Assembly: GCA_942159475.1 (NCBI GenBank)
Contig: OW804096.1
Span: 141,225,442 to 141,289,441, forward strand
Reading direction: 5' to 3'
From: Sthenelais limicola
Lineage: Eukaryota > Annelida > Polychaeta > Phyllodocida > Sigalionidae
DNA: 64,000 nt
Of this stretch, positions 32,191 through 41,818 are shown piece after piece. Both the position numbers and the translations under genes were made by a program. Numbering within the stretch: the first letter of the stretch is position 1; each line of letters opens with the position of its first letter. A model generated the notes under the pieces. That model was not told where the DNA came from and searched no databases. It worked only from the letters and a program-made list of their open reading frames with translations.

Positions 32191-32305
32191 TCCAGGCCCA
32201 AACCCCCCTCAGATCAGATAAGAATGGTATGTCAGTGATTGGACGTTCACTTATCTAATCGGTTTCCTGGCCTAGGACTTGGCGTTCTAATTGGATTATA
32301 ACGAG
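32191..32305. repeat. Element-5 fragment, inverted
   Basis: CCAGGCCCAAACCCCCCTCA with AGATAAGAATGGTATGTCAG matches the ends of the 22.03-kb and 53.17-kb copies in reverse. Confidence 0.55.
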
Positions 32306-32590
32306 TGATAAACTAAGATCAATCAATCCCTTGGAATAAAGGCTGGCTCTCCACTGGAATAAAGGCTGGCTCTCCATCTGATAGTTATGTTGAGAGGCCC
32401 TTATAGATGAATATGTCAGAAAGAAAAGAATTGATACCCCGTTGTTTGAAGAAGATTGTAATATAAACGATTACTTGCCATTTCAACAAAGTTAATCGAA
32501 ATAGATATGGTTCATTTATTAAGTAGTACACACATTTAATGTATTGGCCTGAAAATGAAATAAAACAAATAAAAAAATATTATAGATATT

Positions 32591-32884
32591 TATTATACAC
32601 GCATTGCTCTGAAAACAACATATCTAGAGTGAGTTACGCATAGTGTGTATTTCACTAGTGATTTACGTGGGGTTGTCATGGCAACTAATGTGTTTTTTTA
32701 CTGAGATTATCGGTAAAATTCAAATTTATTTTTTTCTATTTTCATGATTGAAAGCATGTATAATAAATCAGTTAACTAACTCGTTGGTTTCAGTGACTTA
32801 GAATATTGTGACTTAGAATACTGCACTCGTTGCAACTCGTGCAATATTCACGCTCCTTCATCCAACTCGTTAGTTAACCTGTAT
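32591..32884 (+). repeat. Dispersed 285-bp repeat, copy 2
   Basis: See the match at 30721-31006. This copy carries a small duplication of TGACTTAGAATA. Confidence 0.75.
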
Positions 32885-32932
32885 ATCTGGTTTACTCTAT
32901 ACCATACAAGGGTATTGTATTCCCTCTCTATA

Positions 32933-33470
32933 TTTTTTTTAAAGAAATTGTATTGAGCACATTTCCATGTTTACATAGTAATCTCATGATGCTCAATTGG
33001 AAAAAACAATTTAACAGATTAGAAGCAGTAGTTATACCAGTTTAAATCATTTAAGCAGTGATAAATACAATTTTATATAAGCGAGAAGGTTGTTCGAGGA
33101 CACCTACTATATTAGACATACATTTTTACACAATAGTTGGGCATAAGGGAGCATATCCCGATCAAGGCTTGATAATCGACAAAATATTGTTGTGTTTTTT
33201 TTCCTCCATCAATCATAGTACAACTTGTAAAAAATATCCTCACAGAGTAATAAAAACAGAAAAATGTATACAACTCAGTTCACTATGGCAACTAGAAAGG
33301 TATCGCTGAAAATTATCACAACTACCAATTCTCATTTATTTTGAGAAAGTTTTTCATGGCTATCCAGTCACTGTTTCTGATGTGAGCTGGCAGATTATTC
33401 CATGTTTTAGGTCTTAAATGATGTGGACATTATATAGCAGTCACAAAAAAAAGAAGGGGGTGTATCTTGA
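32933..33470 (-). mobile_element. LINE-like 3' region, minus
   Basis: It begins TTTTTTTAAAGAAATTGTAT. Its reverse complement ends CTCAATACAATTTCTTT, similar to the plus tail at about 38320; the shared part also includes CATGAGATTAC. No conserved ORF. Confidence 0.5.
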
Positions 33471-33573
33471 CAAAAACAAAATAGAAGTCAATAGCTTGAA
33501 TCAACCTTTACCTTTCATGAACTGAGAGAGCAAATTGATGGCCCTGAAATGGACACACAGATCGAGTTGCTCT

Positions 33574-33808
33574 TGGGTCAAGTCTTCGGAAAATGTACAA
33601 TTGGTCTTCACCAATCCTCTCAAATAACCCAAATTTAAGACGAAATCAGGTTCAAAATACAGTTCAACATAACCAGACAGATGTATTGGATGAATACAAT
33701 AGAGAATATACTCAGATATACCTAGTATTTATCAATTTTCCCTCTAATTTAGCAGGATTTGGTAGATGTGAAGAACTGCAGATTGTGCATTTTCTGAAAA
33801 TCTGACCC
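33574..33808 (-). repeat. MITE-1 copy, subfamily c
   Basis: TGGGTCAAGTCTTCGG to CTGAAAATCTGACCC. Confidence 0.85.
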
Positions 33809-34048
33809 TCTTGGGCTGGCACTGAGGTAAACCAGAGTTACTCAAAGTCAGTGATTTATCATCGCTGAGCTTCACTTTAGTTTGACAAATGTTGCCCAGA
33901 TAGTCCTGTTGCTGGCGTGGATGTGCATTTCCCTCCAATATTTTATAAACATAATCAATAATCTAATGCCTTTCCGTGTGGGGTATCTATCCCCATCAGG
34001 GTAAGGGAGATGACCTGTGCGCTCTAGGAAATGATATATATATATATT

Positions 34049-34600
34049 GAATTTTTATTCTTCATCATTAAAATGGTACAGAAGAGGACTCAGCATCTAC
34101 AAGTAGGTCTTCCAGATAGCCCTAAATAATATATGTAACATAAAGTGTAAGAACAGTTCAGGTGGATACATGAATACATTACTATGGTTACGATTACATA
34201 GACAATTCGCATTAGTGCCACTTACATATGTGGTCTTATCATATGACTATTATCAAATAGTTATAATGCATTGTTACTGCTTTCTATCAACATGTTTTTG
34301 ACAGCCCTACCGTCTAAGTTGGCGCCATTGAATATTATTAAAGATATCTGACATTTCCTATTGTTGTTACTTCTTCTGTCACACACATATCACATTACGA
34401 TCGTATTCATGTTATACGATTTACATTAATCCAATTCTATCATAATTAATACTTCTATCTTTGTGATGTAACACTAGCCCAAAATTTTCGTTTTATATGT
34501 TTCAGCCAGTTAAGTTGAGTAATTCATGTCTTCACAATGGGATCCAGGTTCAATATCTTAGAACATTACAGTTCTAAGTTGACTTAGAGAGAAATGAGAG
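34049..34600 (-). mobile_element. LINE 3' end, minus
   Basis: AATTTTTATTCTTCATC then CATCTACAAGTAGGTCTTCC, the reverse complement of the GGAAGACCTA...GTAGATGC.GAG tail motif seen at 5.8 kb. Confidence 0.6.
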
Positions 34601-34604
34601 TTCT

Positions 34605-34739
34605 TTCCAATGATATTGGTGAAAACATTCTTGCAATTTTCGATAAAAATGTTGCCAAATAATTGTATGTCAAATTTGAACTGAATCCATCCCAGCATGC
34701 ACTGTTACAGACATGCGCAGTGACACATGCAACTCCCCT
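34605..34739 (-). repeat. MITE-3 fragment
   Basis: ATGATATTGGTGAAAACATT to GACACATGCAACTCCCCT; the other half is absent. Confidence 0.7.
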
Positions 34740-35060
34740 ATTGAACCACTTGTTCTGAGAGTGTGCTAGGATTTACCAATCCATCTAATCTGTCATCGGA
34801 TATTTCATTTTTCATCAAATGGTAAAAAATTGAACTTTGTGAATCAGAACTCACACGTATATCCATCTTCGTTCTAACTAGGATATGTCAAACCATTTTA
34901 TTGATTTTTGTCTTGTTTTTCTGTATCGTGCCATTTCATGGACAACACGATGTCAACAACGTAATCAAATAGAATAGAAACCAAGAAATACTTCTATAAA
35001 TCTCATGGATTGGGATATATTTTTGATTGAATGTCTTTTCTCCATTTTGTATGAATTATT
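34740..35060. other. No feature recognised
   Basis: AT-rich sequence, nothing identifiable. Confidence 0.3.
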
Positions 35061-35252
35061 TCCTTTCAAATAACTCATATTTAAGTGAAAAGTGACGTTC
35101 AAAATGCAGTTTGACACAATAAAAGAGATAATTTTAATCGACACAAAGCCAAAGATACTCTGATATACCCATTATTTATATTCTGTCTGTTAAAATTTAA
35201 GTTACCAAATTTGTAGAGCTGCCGATTGTGTATTTTCTGAGAATCTGACCCT
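35061..35252 (-). repeat. MITE-1 fragment, subfamily d
   Basis: Same AAAAGTGACGTTCAAAATGC block as at 7.1 kb; right end GAGAATCTGACCC. Confidence 0.65.
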
Positions 35253-35315
35253 TGGACGCATAAGTGATGAATGATGAATAAATTACACCACAACCAACAC
35301 ATTTAGACCTCTATA

Positions 35316-35552
35316 TGGGTCAGATCTTCAGAAAATGTACAGATCGCCTGCATCATTCCTCTCAAATAACCCACATTTAAGACAAAAATTAGCTTCAAAA
35401 TGCAGTGTAACATAACATAACTGATACTTTAAATCAATGCGATCCCAAATATACTCAAATATACCCGGTAATCTTTATTTTTCAGTCTAATTTAGCAGAA
35501 TTTCCTAAATATGTAGAGTTGCCAATTGTACATTTTCTGAAAATCTGACCCA
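35316..35552 (-). repeat. MITE-1 copy, subfamily a
   Basis: Full length, TA on both sides. Confidence 0.88.
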
Positions 35553-36146
35553 TATCAAGGACCTGATTTTTGGTCTCCCCGATTATGCGCACGGCGCCTC
35601 ACCCATAACTGATAACAAATTTCCGTCACTATTTGTCATCATGTTCTTATCTTATTGCATGTAAAATCCCCAAACATGCTGTATATTAATATAGTCCTCA
35701 CGTAAAAATAAGGGTGTACCAGTGAGTATTCTAAAGTTTAATAAGGATTATCGGTAGATGTTCGTTATAGACTTTTAATTCTGTATGATCTGCTTCTAAT
35801 TGATGTTGTAATTAACGTGAATATCAAGGTAACGTTTTTGTAAACATAGACATAGGCTGAAAATATCATACATGTATGAGAGCTTACAATACAAATTAAA
35901 AATAAAAATAGAATAAACTTGCTGTTTTGTTTATGTACAAGTAAATATGTACATTCTACATACAGTTAGGATGAATGTTTTTACTTGAAGTTTAAATAAC
36001 AGAAGAAGGTTTTCTCCCCCAAACAACACCATATCTTTGCGTGGATATGTTTGCCATACATCTCACAAGTCGTTTATAAATACTCTTGCTCTATGTCATC
36101 CTTTTGCTGGGGTGGGAATGAGGTCTACGAACTGAGCGCCAATATG
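35553..36146. other. No gene; short repeat at 35835-35915
   Basis: The segment 35835-35915 is the second copy of the repeat at 10.63 kb. The rest is unrecognised. Confidence 0.4.
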
Positions 36147-36433
36147 TGGGTCAGATTTTCAGAAAATGTACAATTGGCAGCTCTAACTATTTAGTAAATT
36201 CTACTAAATTCTGCTAAAATAATGACAAATTTTGGGTATATGTTTGGGTATAAATTAGGCTGAAAAATGAAGAATACCGGGTATATCTGAGTATATTTGG
36301 TATCCCATTGATTTAAAGTATCAGTTCTGTTATGTTAAACTGCATTTTGAAGCTAATTTAGAACTGTCTTAAATGTGGGTTATATGAGAGGATTGGTGAA
36401 GGTGAATTGTACATTTTCTGAAGATCTGACCCA
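36147..36433 (+). repeat. MITE-1 copy, subfamily a, enlarged
   Basis: An internal duplication around GGGTATATGTTTGGGTATAA makes it 287 bp. Confidence 0.82.
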
Positions 36434-36675
36434 TGTACAGTATTGAGCGGGTTATGCCTTGAACCACTTTGATACTCTGTGTCAGTGTCAGTTATCAAAC
36501 ACTCTTTTAAGTTGATCCAGGGGCCCGTTGTACAACAAATCCTTACTTGATATTTCCCTCCTCAGTTACTTGTGCTTGCTTAGCAGCTGGTAATGCCCTG
36601 ACTACACAGCTGTGCATTGCTGGTGAATTGGCCCTTGCGGCAACTCGTGCAAGTTCACACAAATTCACATACAAA
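36434..36675. other. Unrecognised, GC-richer than its flanks
   Basis: It contains GATATTTCCCTCCTCAG, acceptor-like, before a short open frame (VTCACLAAGNALTTQLCIAG). There is no donor and no family match from memory, so it is not called as coding. Confidence 0.25.
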
Positions 36676-37016
36676 TGTGACGTGTTTCAGGGAAATGAGT
36701 CACAAGTCGCAAAATTGGTATTTTTCAAAGTGTTTTCCTTCCCAAGATCTCTTTGTGAAATGTTCTGATTCTTAGAAGGTATAGCACTTATCGTCATATA
36801 AATCCATGTAACAGATTTCAAGACATTGTATTAAATATATCCTTGCGTTTTGAAGGCCTTTGTATGTAGTATATTTAGTTACTTTACTGGTAATTACCCA
36901 TCCAGAAACATTGCAAACTTTCATTAGAATCCGCTTGATCTCCTATTTTCAAATATGGTGATATCTCAAAATACATATTTTGCGACTTATGACTCATTTC
37001 CCTAAAACGGATCACA
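36676..37016 (+). repeat. MITE-2 copy, internally deleted
   Basis: TGTGACGTGTTTCAGG to CCTAAAACGGATCACA. Confidence 0.85.
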
Positions 37017-37497
37017 TATGTTATACTAGCGAAGTATGGTCGTCGCTTTTAAATTAGGAATCCCGGGTAGGTGTCTTATGGTTCCTAGAGAGGTTAGGAA
37101 AAATCCCAAATATTGATGTTTGATTGGGATTTTATTTCACTAGCTTTCGGGCATGTTTTGCCCTTCTTCAGGTTTTATTTTTATACTAAATCGCACCTGT
37201 GATGGGACAGCTGTGATTAACATTTACAAAATCATGTGTGATATCATGGTGTGCCAGAGTGCAGGTAAAAAATCCCAGTTCATGCAATTCGCAATGGAAT
37301 CGCACATACTTCTGCAAGCATAGATTTCCGATGATGACATGGTAAAATATTTAATATACTACTAAAGTGTAAATAATATCATAAAAACCTTCCCCACAGG
37401 CGTGTGTCCAATTGTTCATGATATACAATTGAGCAAGAACAAATCAGTATAGATGAGACCGATATACAATACAACAAATACAAGAGTAACCATTATA
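37017..37497. other. No gene; small stem-loop at 37149-37163
   Basis: GGGCATGTTTTGCCC forms a short stem next to CTTCTTCAGG. The remainder is unrecognised. Confidence 0.3.
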
Positions 37498-37734
37498 TGG
37501 GTCAGATTTTAAGAAAATGTACAATTGGCAGCTGTACACATTTAGGAAATCAGGCTAAATTAGGCTGAAATTCGGTCAATACTAGGTAAATTTGAGTATA
37601 TTCTGCATTGCATTCATTCTAGCAATCTGTTTGGCTAGGTTGAACTGTATTTTGAGCTTTATTTTTGTCTGAAATCTGGGTTATTTGAGAAGATTGATGA
37701 AGTTGAATTGTACATTTTCTGAAAATTTGACCCA
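37498..37734 (+). repeat. MITE-1 copy, subfamily b
   Basis: Full length; right end CTGAAAATTTGACCCA. Confidence 0.86.
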
Positions 37735-37892
37735 TTTCCTTGAATGAGAAAGCCTTTGATGAGAAAACTTCACGAAGAACCCCTAGGAGCTATTTTGGCA
37801 ACTAAATCCTAGTGTAGACTCTGTTCTCAATGTTACTGCTGCACCTGAACCCAAACCACATAGGTGCCTTGAAGAAGCCCTTGCTAGCGGAG

Positions 37893-38404
37893 CGGATTCC
37901 AATGACGGTAGACATGAAGGGCATCTAAGAAATGTTTCTATATTTTATTTTTGATATATCTAGTTTTGAAATAAAGATTTGCAATATTTCTGGGTGGACA
38001 CTTAACAGTAAAGTAACTAAATATAGTCTATAAGATTACCTTAGAAATGCAATGATATATTTAATACACTATCCTGAGGCAAAAAAAAACAAAAAAAATA
38101 CCCATGAAAGCAGAACGCAATGGTACATGAAAATATTGATTCCTCGTTAAATAAATATCAAGTTAAATTTCACGCAAATGTTGTCATCATGATCTATATT
38201 GATAAATGTTAAAAGTCTTAAATCTGTACTTATATGACTTTCACTGTGATTTTTGAAATGGGTACCATGAGATTACCCTTGTGTATGCAAAGGAACTGGA
38301 CTCAATAAAATTTCTTTAAAAAAATGAAAATACTCTCACAAATACATCTAGCAAAAAAAACACTTTTGCGACTTGTGACTCATTTTTCTGTAACCCATCA
38401 CATA
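37893..38404 (-). repeat. MITE-2 copy split by a LINE tail
   Basis: 37893-38085 and 38350-38404 (ending TTTTGCGACTTGTGACTCA) are MITE-2. The insert between them is retroelement 3' sequence. Confidence 0.65.
38086..38349 (+). mobile_element. LINE-like 3' end, plus, in MITE-2
   Basis: Ends CTGGACTCAATAAAATTTCT then TTAAAAAAATG. Confidence 0.55.
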
Positions 38405-39238
38405 TGATTCGCAGCTCCCATGCGGTTTTCAATGCTTAGAAACTTTGATAATGTAGCCCTAAAGAAACGATTAATAAGAAATATCCTGACAGTACAGAAC
38501 AATGACGACTTTTGAATTAAACTAAAATTATGACAATTATACTACAAAGTGAGCCTATGTAAAGATCTCTGTAATGAAGAAATAGTCGGTGCCATGAATC
38601 TATTTGTTATTCGTCTTTCTTTACACGCCCCCTCGACACAAGACATAGTGATTATAAATGAATGCAAGGCAAAAAACAAATACTAACATGGTAAGACTAC
38701 TAAGTTAGTTAAGGCAGGTGGTAAGAATACCGCCTCAGGGCGAGGCCATGAACTGTATTATTACCGAAATAAAAGAAATAAAAAAAGAAAAAAAAAATGC
38801 TCTAAGGAAGCCCCACCAGTTCAATGGTATAGCAATGGACTATTTCCAGCCCCCTGTAATATATTTAAGATTAGATTAGATAAGCTTTTGTTTCAATCAC
38901 ATGATCACTACAAGAAGATATTCTCCTGCAAAAGGTAGCTTTTCAAGTCTACTTTTTCAAATTTCAAATTTATATAAATTTTACTGGTCAAAGTTTCACA
39001 TATGAGATAATTCTCATTCGCAAAGTACAACACATAATCAATTGGTTTCATGACATCATTACAGTTTAACTTTAACTCTAATTTACAAACATAATCTAGT
39101 TGAGTATGTATACAAGGTACAGCATTTAAGTTTGAATTTAAATTTAAATCCAGCCTCTATATTAATAATGAGTGATGGAGGTGTCGTACCTTACTAGCAA
39201 CCGTACAGTACAGTGCTATTTTAAATGTCCTACTACTT
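38405..39238. other. No gene; probable retroelement tails
   Basis: CCGAAATAAAAGAAATAAA and A-runs at 38763-38798 look like a polyadenylated tail. A second, minus-oriented tail may start near 38870. No ORF. Confidence 0.35.
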
Positions 39239-39309
39239 TTTCAGCATTATTTAGCAGAATATACTAAATGTGTAGATCTACCGATTGCACATTTTCCGAC
39301 AACCTGCCC
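39239..39309 (-). repeat. MITE-1 right-end fragment
   Basis: TTATTTAGCAGAATATACTA to CCGACAACCTGCCC. Confidence 0.6.
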
Positions 39310-39415
39310 TTTATTTATATACGTATAAATATATCATACATTGCCAACACTGGTGGCCCGACTTCAGTGTCCTCATGGAGAAAAACCACTTCCTTGCCAT
39401 ACCCACATACACACA

Positions 39416-39652
39416 TGGGTCAGATTTTGAGAATATGTACAATTGGCAGCTCTACACATTTAGTAAATTCTGCTAAATTAGACTGCAATTTGGTCAATAC
39501 TAAGTAAATTCGAATATATTCGGCATTGCATTGATTCTAGCAATCAGTTACGTTAAATTGAACTGTATTATGGACTTTATTAGCGGCTGAAACTCGGGTT
39601 ATTTCAGGGAATTTGTGAAGCTGAATTGTACATTTTCAGCCGACTTCACCCA
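39416..39652 (+). repeat. MITE-1 copy, subfamily b
   Basis: Left end intact, right end decayed (AGCCGACTTCACCCA); CA on both sides. Confidence 0.84.
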
Positions 39653-39952
39653 CATATACAAAACATACCCCGATATTCATGTAGACGCTTCCGAGCAGTT
39701 GGACATGTCGGTTGATGTATGATCAAAAGGTTAGGGGAAGGAACCGAAATAAATTCGCACAGAGTTCAGTGAACCCCTATTGAGAAATGTTTTTATCCCA
39801 ATGTGAAATATCCCTATATCTCTTAAAGTGGAATAGAGAGACAAACGAACTGGAAACTGGATGCGAACTGGCGCCGAGAAGCTGGGAAAGAAACTGTCTC
39901 TGTCCCTTTGAGGTTTCAATATTATACTTAGTCCCTCTCCTTATGGGTGATG

Positions 39953-40219
39953 TCACCTTAAAATGTACAATTTGCCGTCACCAATCCTACTATTTCTATT
40001 GCTTCGATTGGCTTAGATGTACAGCTATAACTGAGAACGGTATGTAAATATATAATGACTACAAACTACTGAATACAAATATTTAAATGCAATTCCTCTC
40101 TAAAACCCTGATTCATAACAAGAATGAGCTTCGAAATAGAGTTCAACATAACCAAAACAAATGCAATTAATTCATTGCAATACCAAATATGTTCAGATGT
40201 ACCTAGTATTTGTATATAT
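39953..40219 (-). repeat. Left part of a MITE-1 copy hit by the gypsy element
   Basis: From TTAAAATGTACAATTTGCCG to ACCTAGTATTTGTATATAT. The missing end reappears at 48427-48486, beyond the retrotransposon and another insert. The interior has a stretch foreign to MITE-1 near 39990-40090. Confidence 0.6.
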
Positions 40220-40505
40220 TGTTATAGAGTCAAAATAATAGTATTTGTTGTCTATTCGTCCTTTTGACGTTTCGCTTGTTCTTAAGAAATAACTAACTTT
40301 CTGGAGATGTCATCTCAGGTGACGGTTCGCCCCTCTGGCGATTCGCCTTTTCTTTCTCTAACATTATATGACGAATGTACTTGTATGACGAATGTACTTG
40401 TATGACGAATGTACTTGTCTGACGAATGTACTTAGGTGGCGAATTACAACTACTTGGAGGCATTGTACTGTATTTGATTGGCCTGCTTATGGTCCGCATT
40501 TTTAC

Positions 40506-40513
40506 TATAAAAG
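40506..40513 (+). promoter_or_regulatory. LTR TATA box
   Basis: TATAAAAG, about 30 bp before the likely transcription start near 40535-40540. Confidence 0.7.
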
Positions 40514-40538
40514 CTGTGATTGTCATAACCAGAATCAG

Positions 40539-40544
40539 AATAAA
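40539..40544 (+). terminator. LTR poly(A) signal
   Basis: AATAAA in the LTR; the copy that would act on the element's own transcript is at 47879-47884. Confidence 0.65.
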
Positions 40545-40827
40545 ACTGGCTGCTAACTTAGACAGAGCTTGTCCATTATTCTACCAACACTCCTAGTCGA
40601 TTAAGAAGTATCCTCACGAGTAATCTGACGATTTACCTATCAGGCGAGAAGCAACTAAGGCGAATATCTCTAAGTCTTTATTAAGAAGCGAATAACATAT
40701 CAGGCGAAAGTACAATGGCCTATTCGACATCACCATCACTCGAACATCTGTGGGATGACCAGCCCCAGGGGGAAGACCCCCTTCATCTAATGAGTCAGCA
40801 ACTGGACGAAAGGCGAAACCGTATCAT

Positions 40828-40845
40828 TGGTGGCAGCGGTGGGAT
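40828..40845 (+). promoter_or_regulatory. Primer binding site, tRNA-Leu
   Basis: TGGTGGCAGCGGTGGGAT, one base after the LTR. It matches the complement of the 3' end of animal tRNA-Leu including CCA, as recalled from known tRNA-Leu genes. It is also translated as part of gag. Confidence 0.85.
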
Positions 40846-41811
40846 ATGTGATGCCCTGGAGGAAGACGGATCCTCCTCATCCATGACGGATCCACATCCC
40901 TTCGCCTTAACCCCGTCGCTGGAAGTTACAGTGAATCCCAGACAGTATGTGAATTGGAGAACCTCTCAGCCAGCTCGAGATAGGAGGGTGAGGGTACTGG
41001 ACGAAGTACCAAAGCCAGATACCAAGCCAAAGCCAGGGAGTGGAGGAGGCATCGCCACGGCCAGGCCAGGACGAAAGGTGAAAGCTTCACCTCGCATCTA
41101 TGATGGTTCTACCTCCTTGGGCGATTTCCTGAATCATTTCTAGGTAGTCGCCGACCTAAATGATTGGACTGACAAAGAATGTGCACTGTACTTGGGCGCC
41201 AGCCTCGACGGGTCGGCCCTTGCTGTATTGGAAAAGGTCGACTTAGACGCACCAAACAGTTACCTGTTGCTGGTGGAAGAACTGGAGAAACGCTACCAAC
41301 CTGCTGACCAGCTGGCATTGTACCGCACCCAGTTGAGGCTGAGGAGGCAACAGAAAGACGAGGATGTGAATGTGGTTGCTGATGACATTGAACGAATGAT
41401 TCGCCTGGCATACCCACGAGTGGACAGAGAGGTGAGGGATGACTTGAGTAGGGATGCCTACATTGCTGCCTTACGTGATGAACGACTGAGACAATGGGTG
41501 GTGCAAGCTCGACCAGGGACATTCGCTGAGGCCAGAGCTGCTGCCCTCCATGCTGAAGCTTTCACCCAAGCCGAAAAGGACAGGTACTCTACACCAAAAG
41601 GCCAGATCAGAGTCGCCGTGAGTGAAGGGACTAAGAGGGCTGACCCCATGGAGACAGTGTTTGAGAAGATCCTGGAGCGGCTAGAACGTCTAGAGACCAG
41701 TAGAAGTCAACCCAGGAGTAGGGGCTGCTTCCAGTGTGGCGAAATGGGGCATTTCAAGCGAGACTGCCCGAATCGGCCAAGACTGCCCGTTGTAGAGGGC
41801 CAGCAACCCCA

Positions 41812-41818
41812 GGGAAAC
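41812..41818 (+). promoter_or_regulatory. -1 ribosomal frameshift site GGGAAAC
   Basis: In gag frame the heptamer reads G GGA AAC, the canonical X XXY YYZ form, five codons before gag's stop. The shifted frame is exactly pol's. GGACA (41825) and TGTCC (41848) could form a stimulatory stem. Confidence 0.85.

Larger units (their letters stand above)
40220..40826 (+). repeat. 5' LTR (607 bp)
   Basis: TGTTATAGAGTCAAAATAAT to CGAAACCGTATCA. A 17-bp direct repeat (GACGAATGTACTTGTAT) occurs four times at about 40371-40436 in U3. U3 extends to about 40535 and U5 includes the gag start codon. Confidence 0.95.

Noticed and set aside
37145..37171. Hammerhead-ribozyme-like core on the minus strand (CTGAAGA, GGGC/GCCC stem, GAAA)
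   Set aside because: The base pair closing stem II would be A-C, and no stem III or cleavage triplet could be placed.
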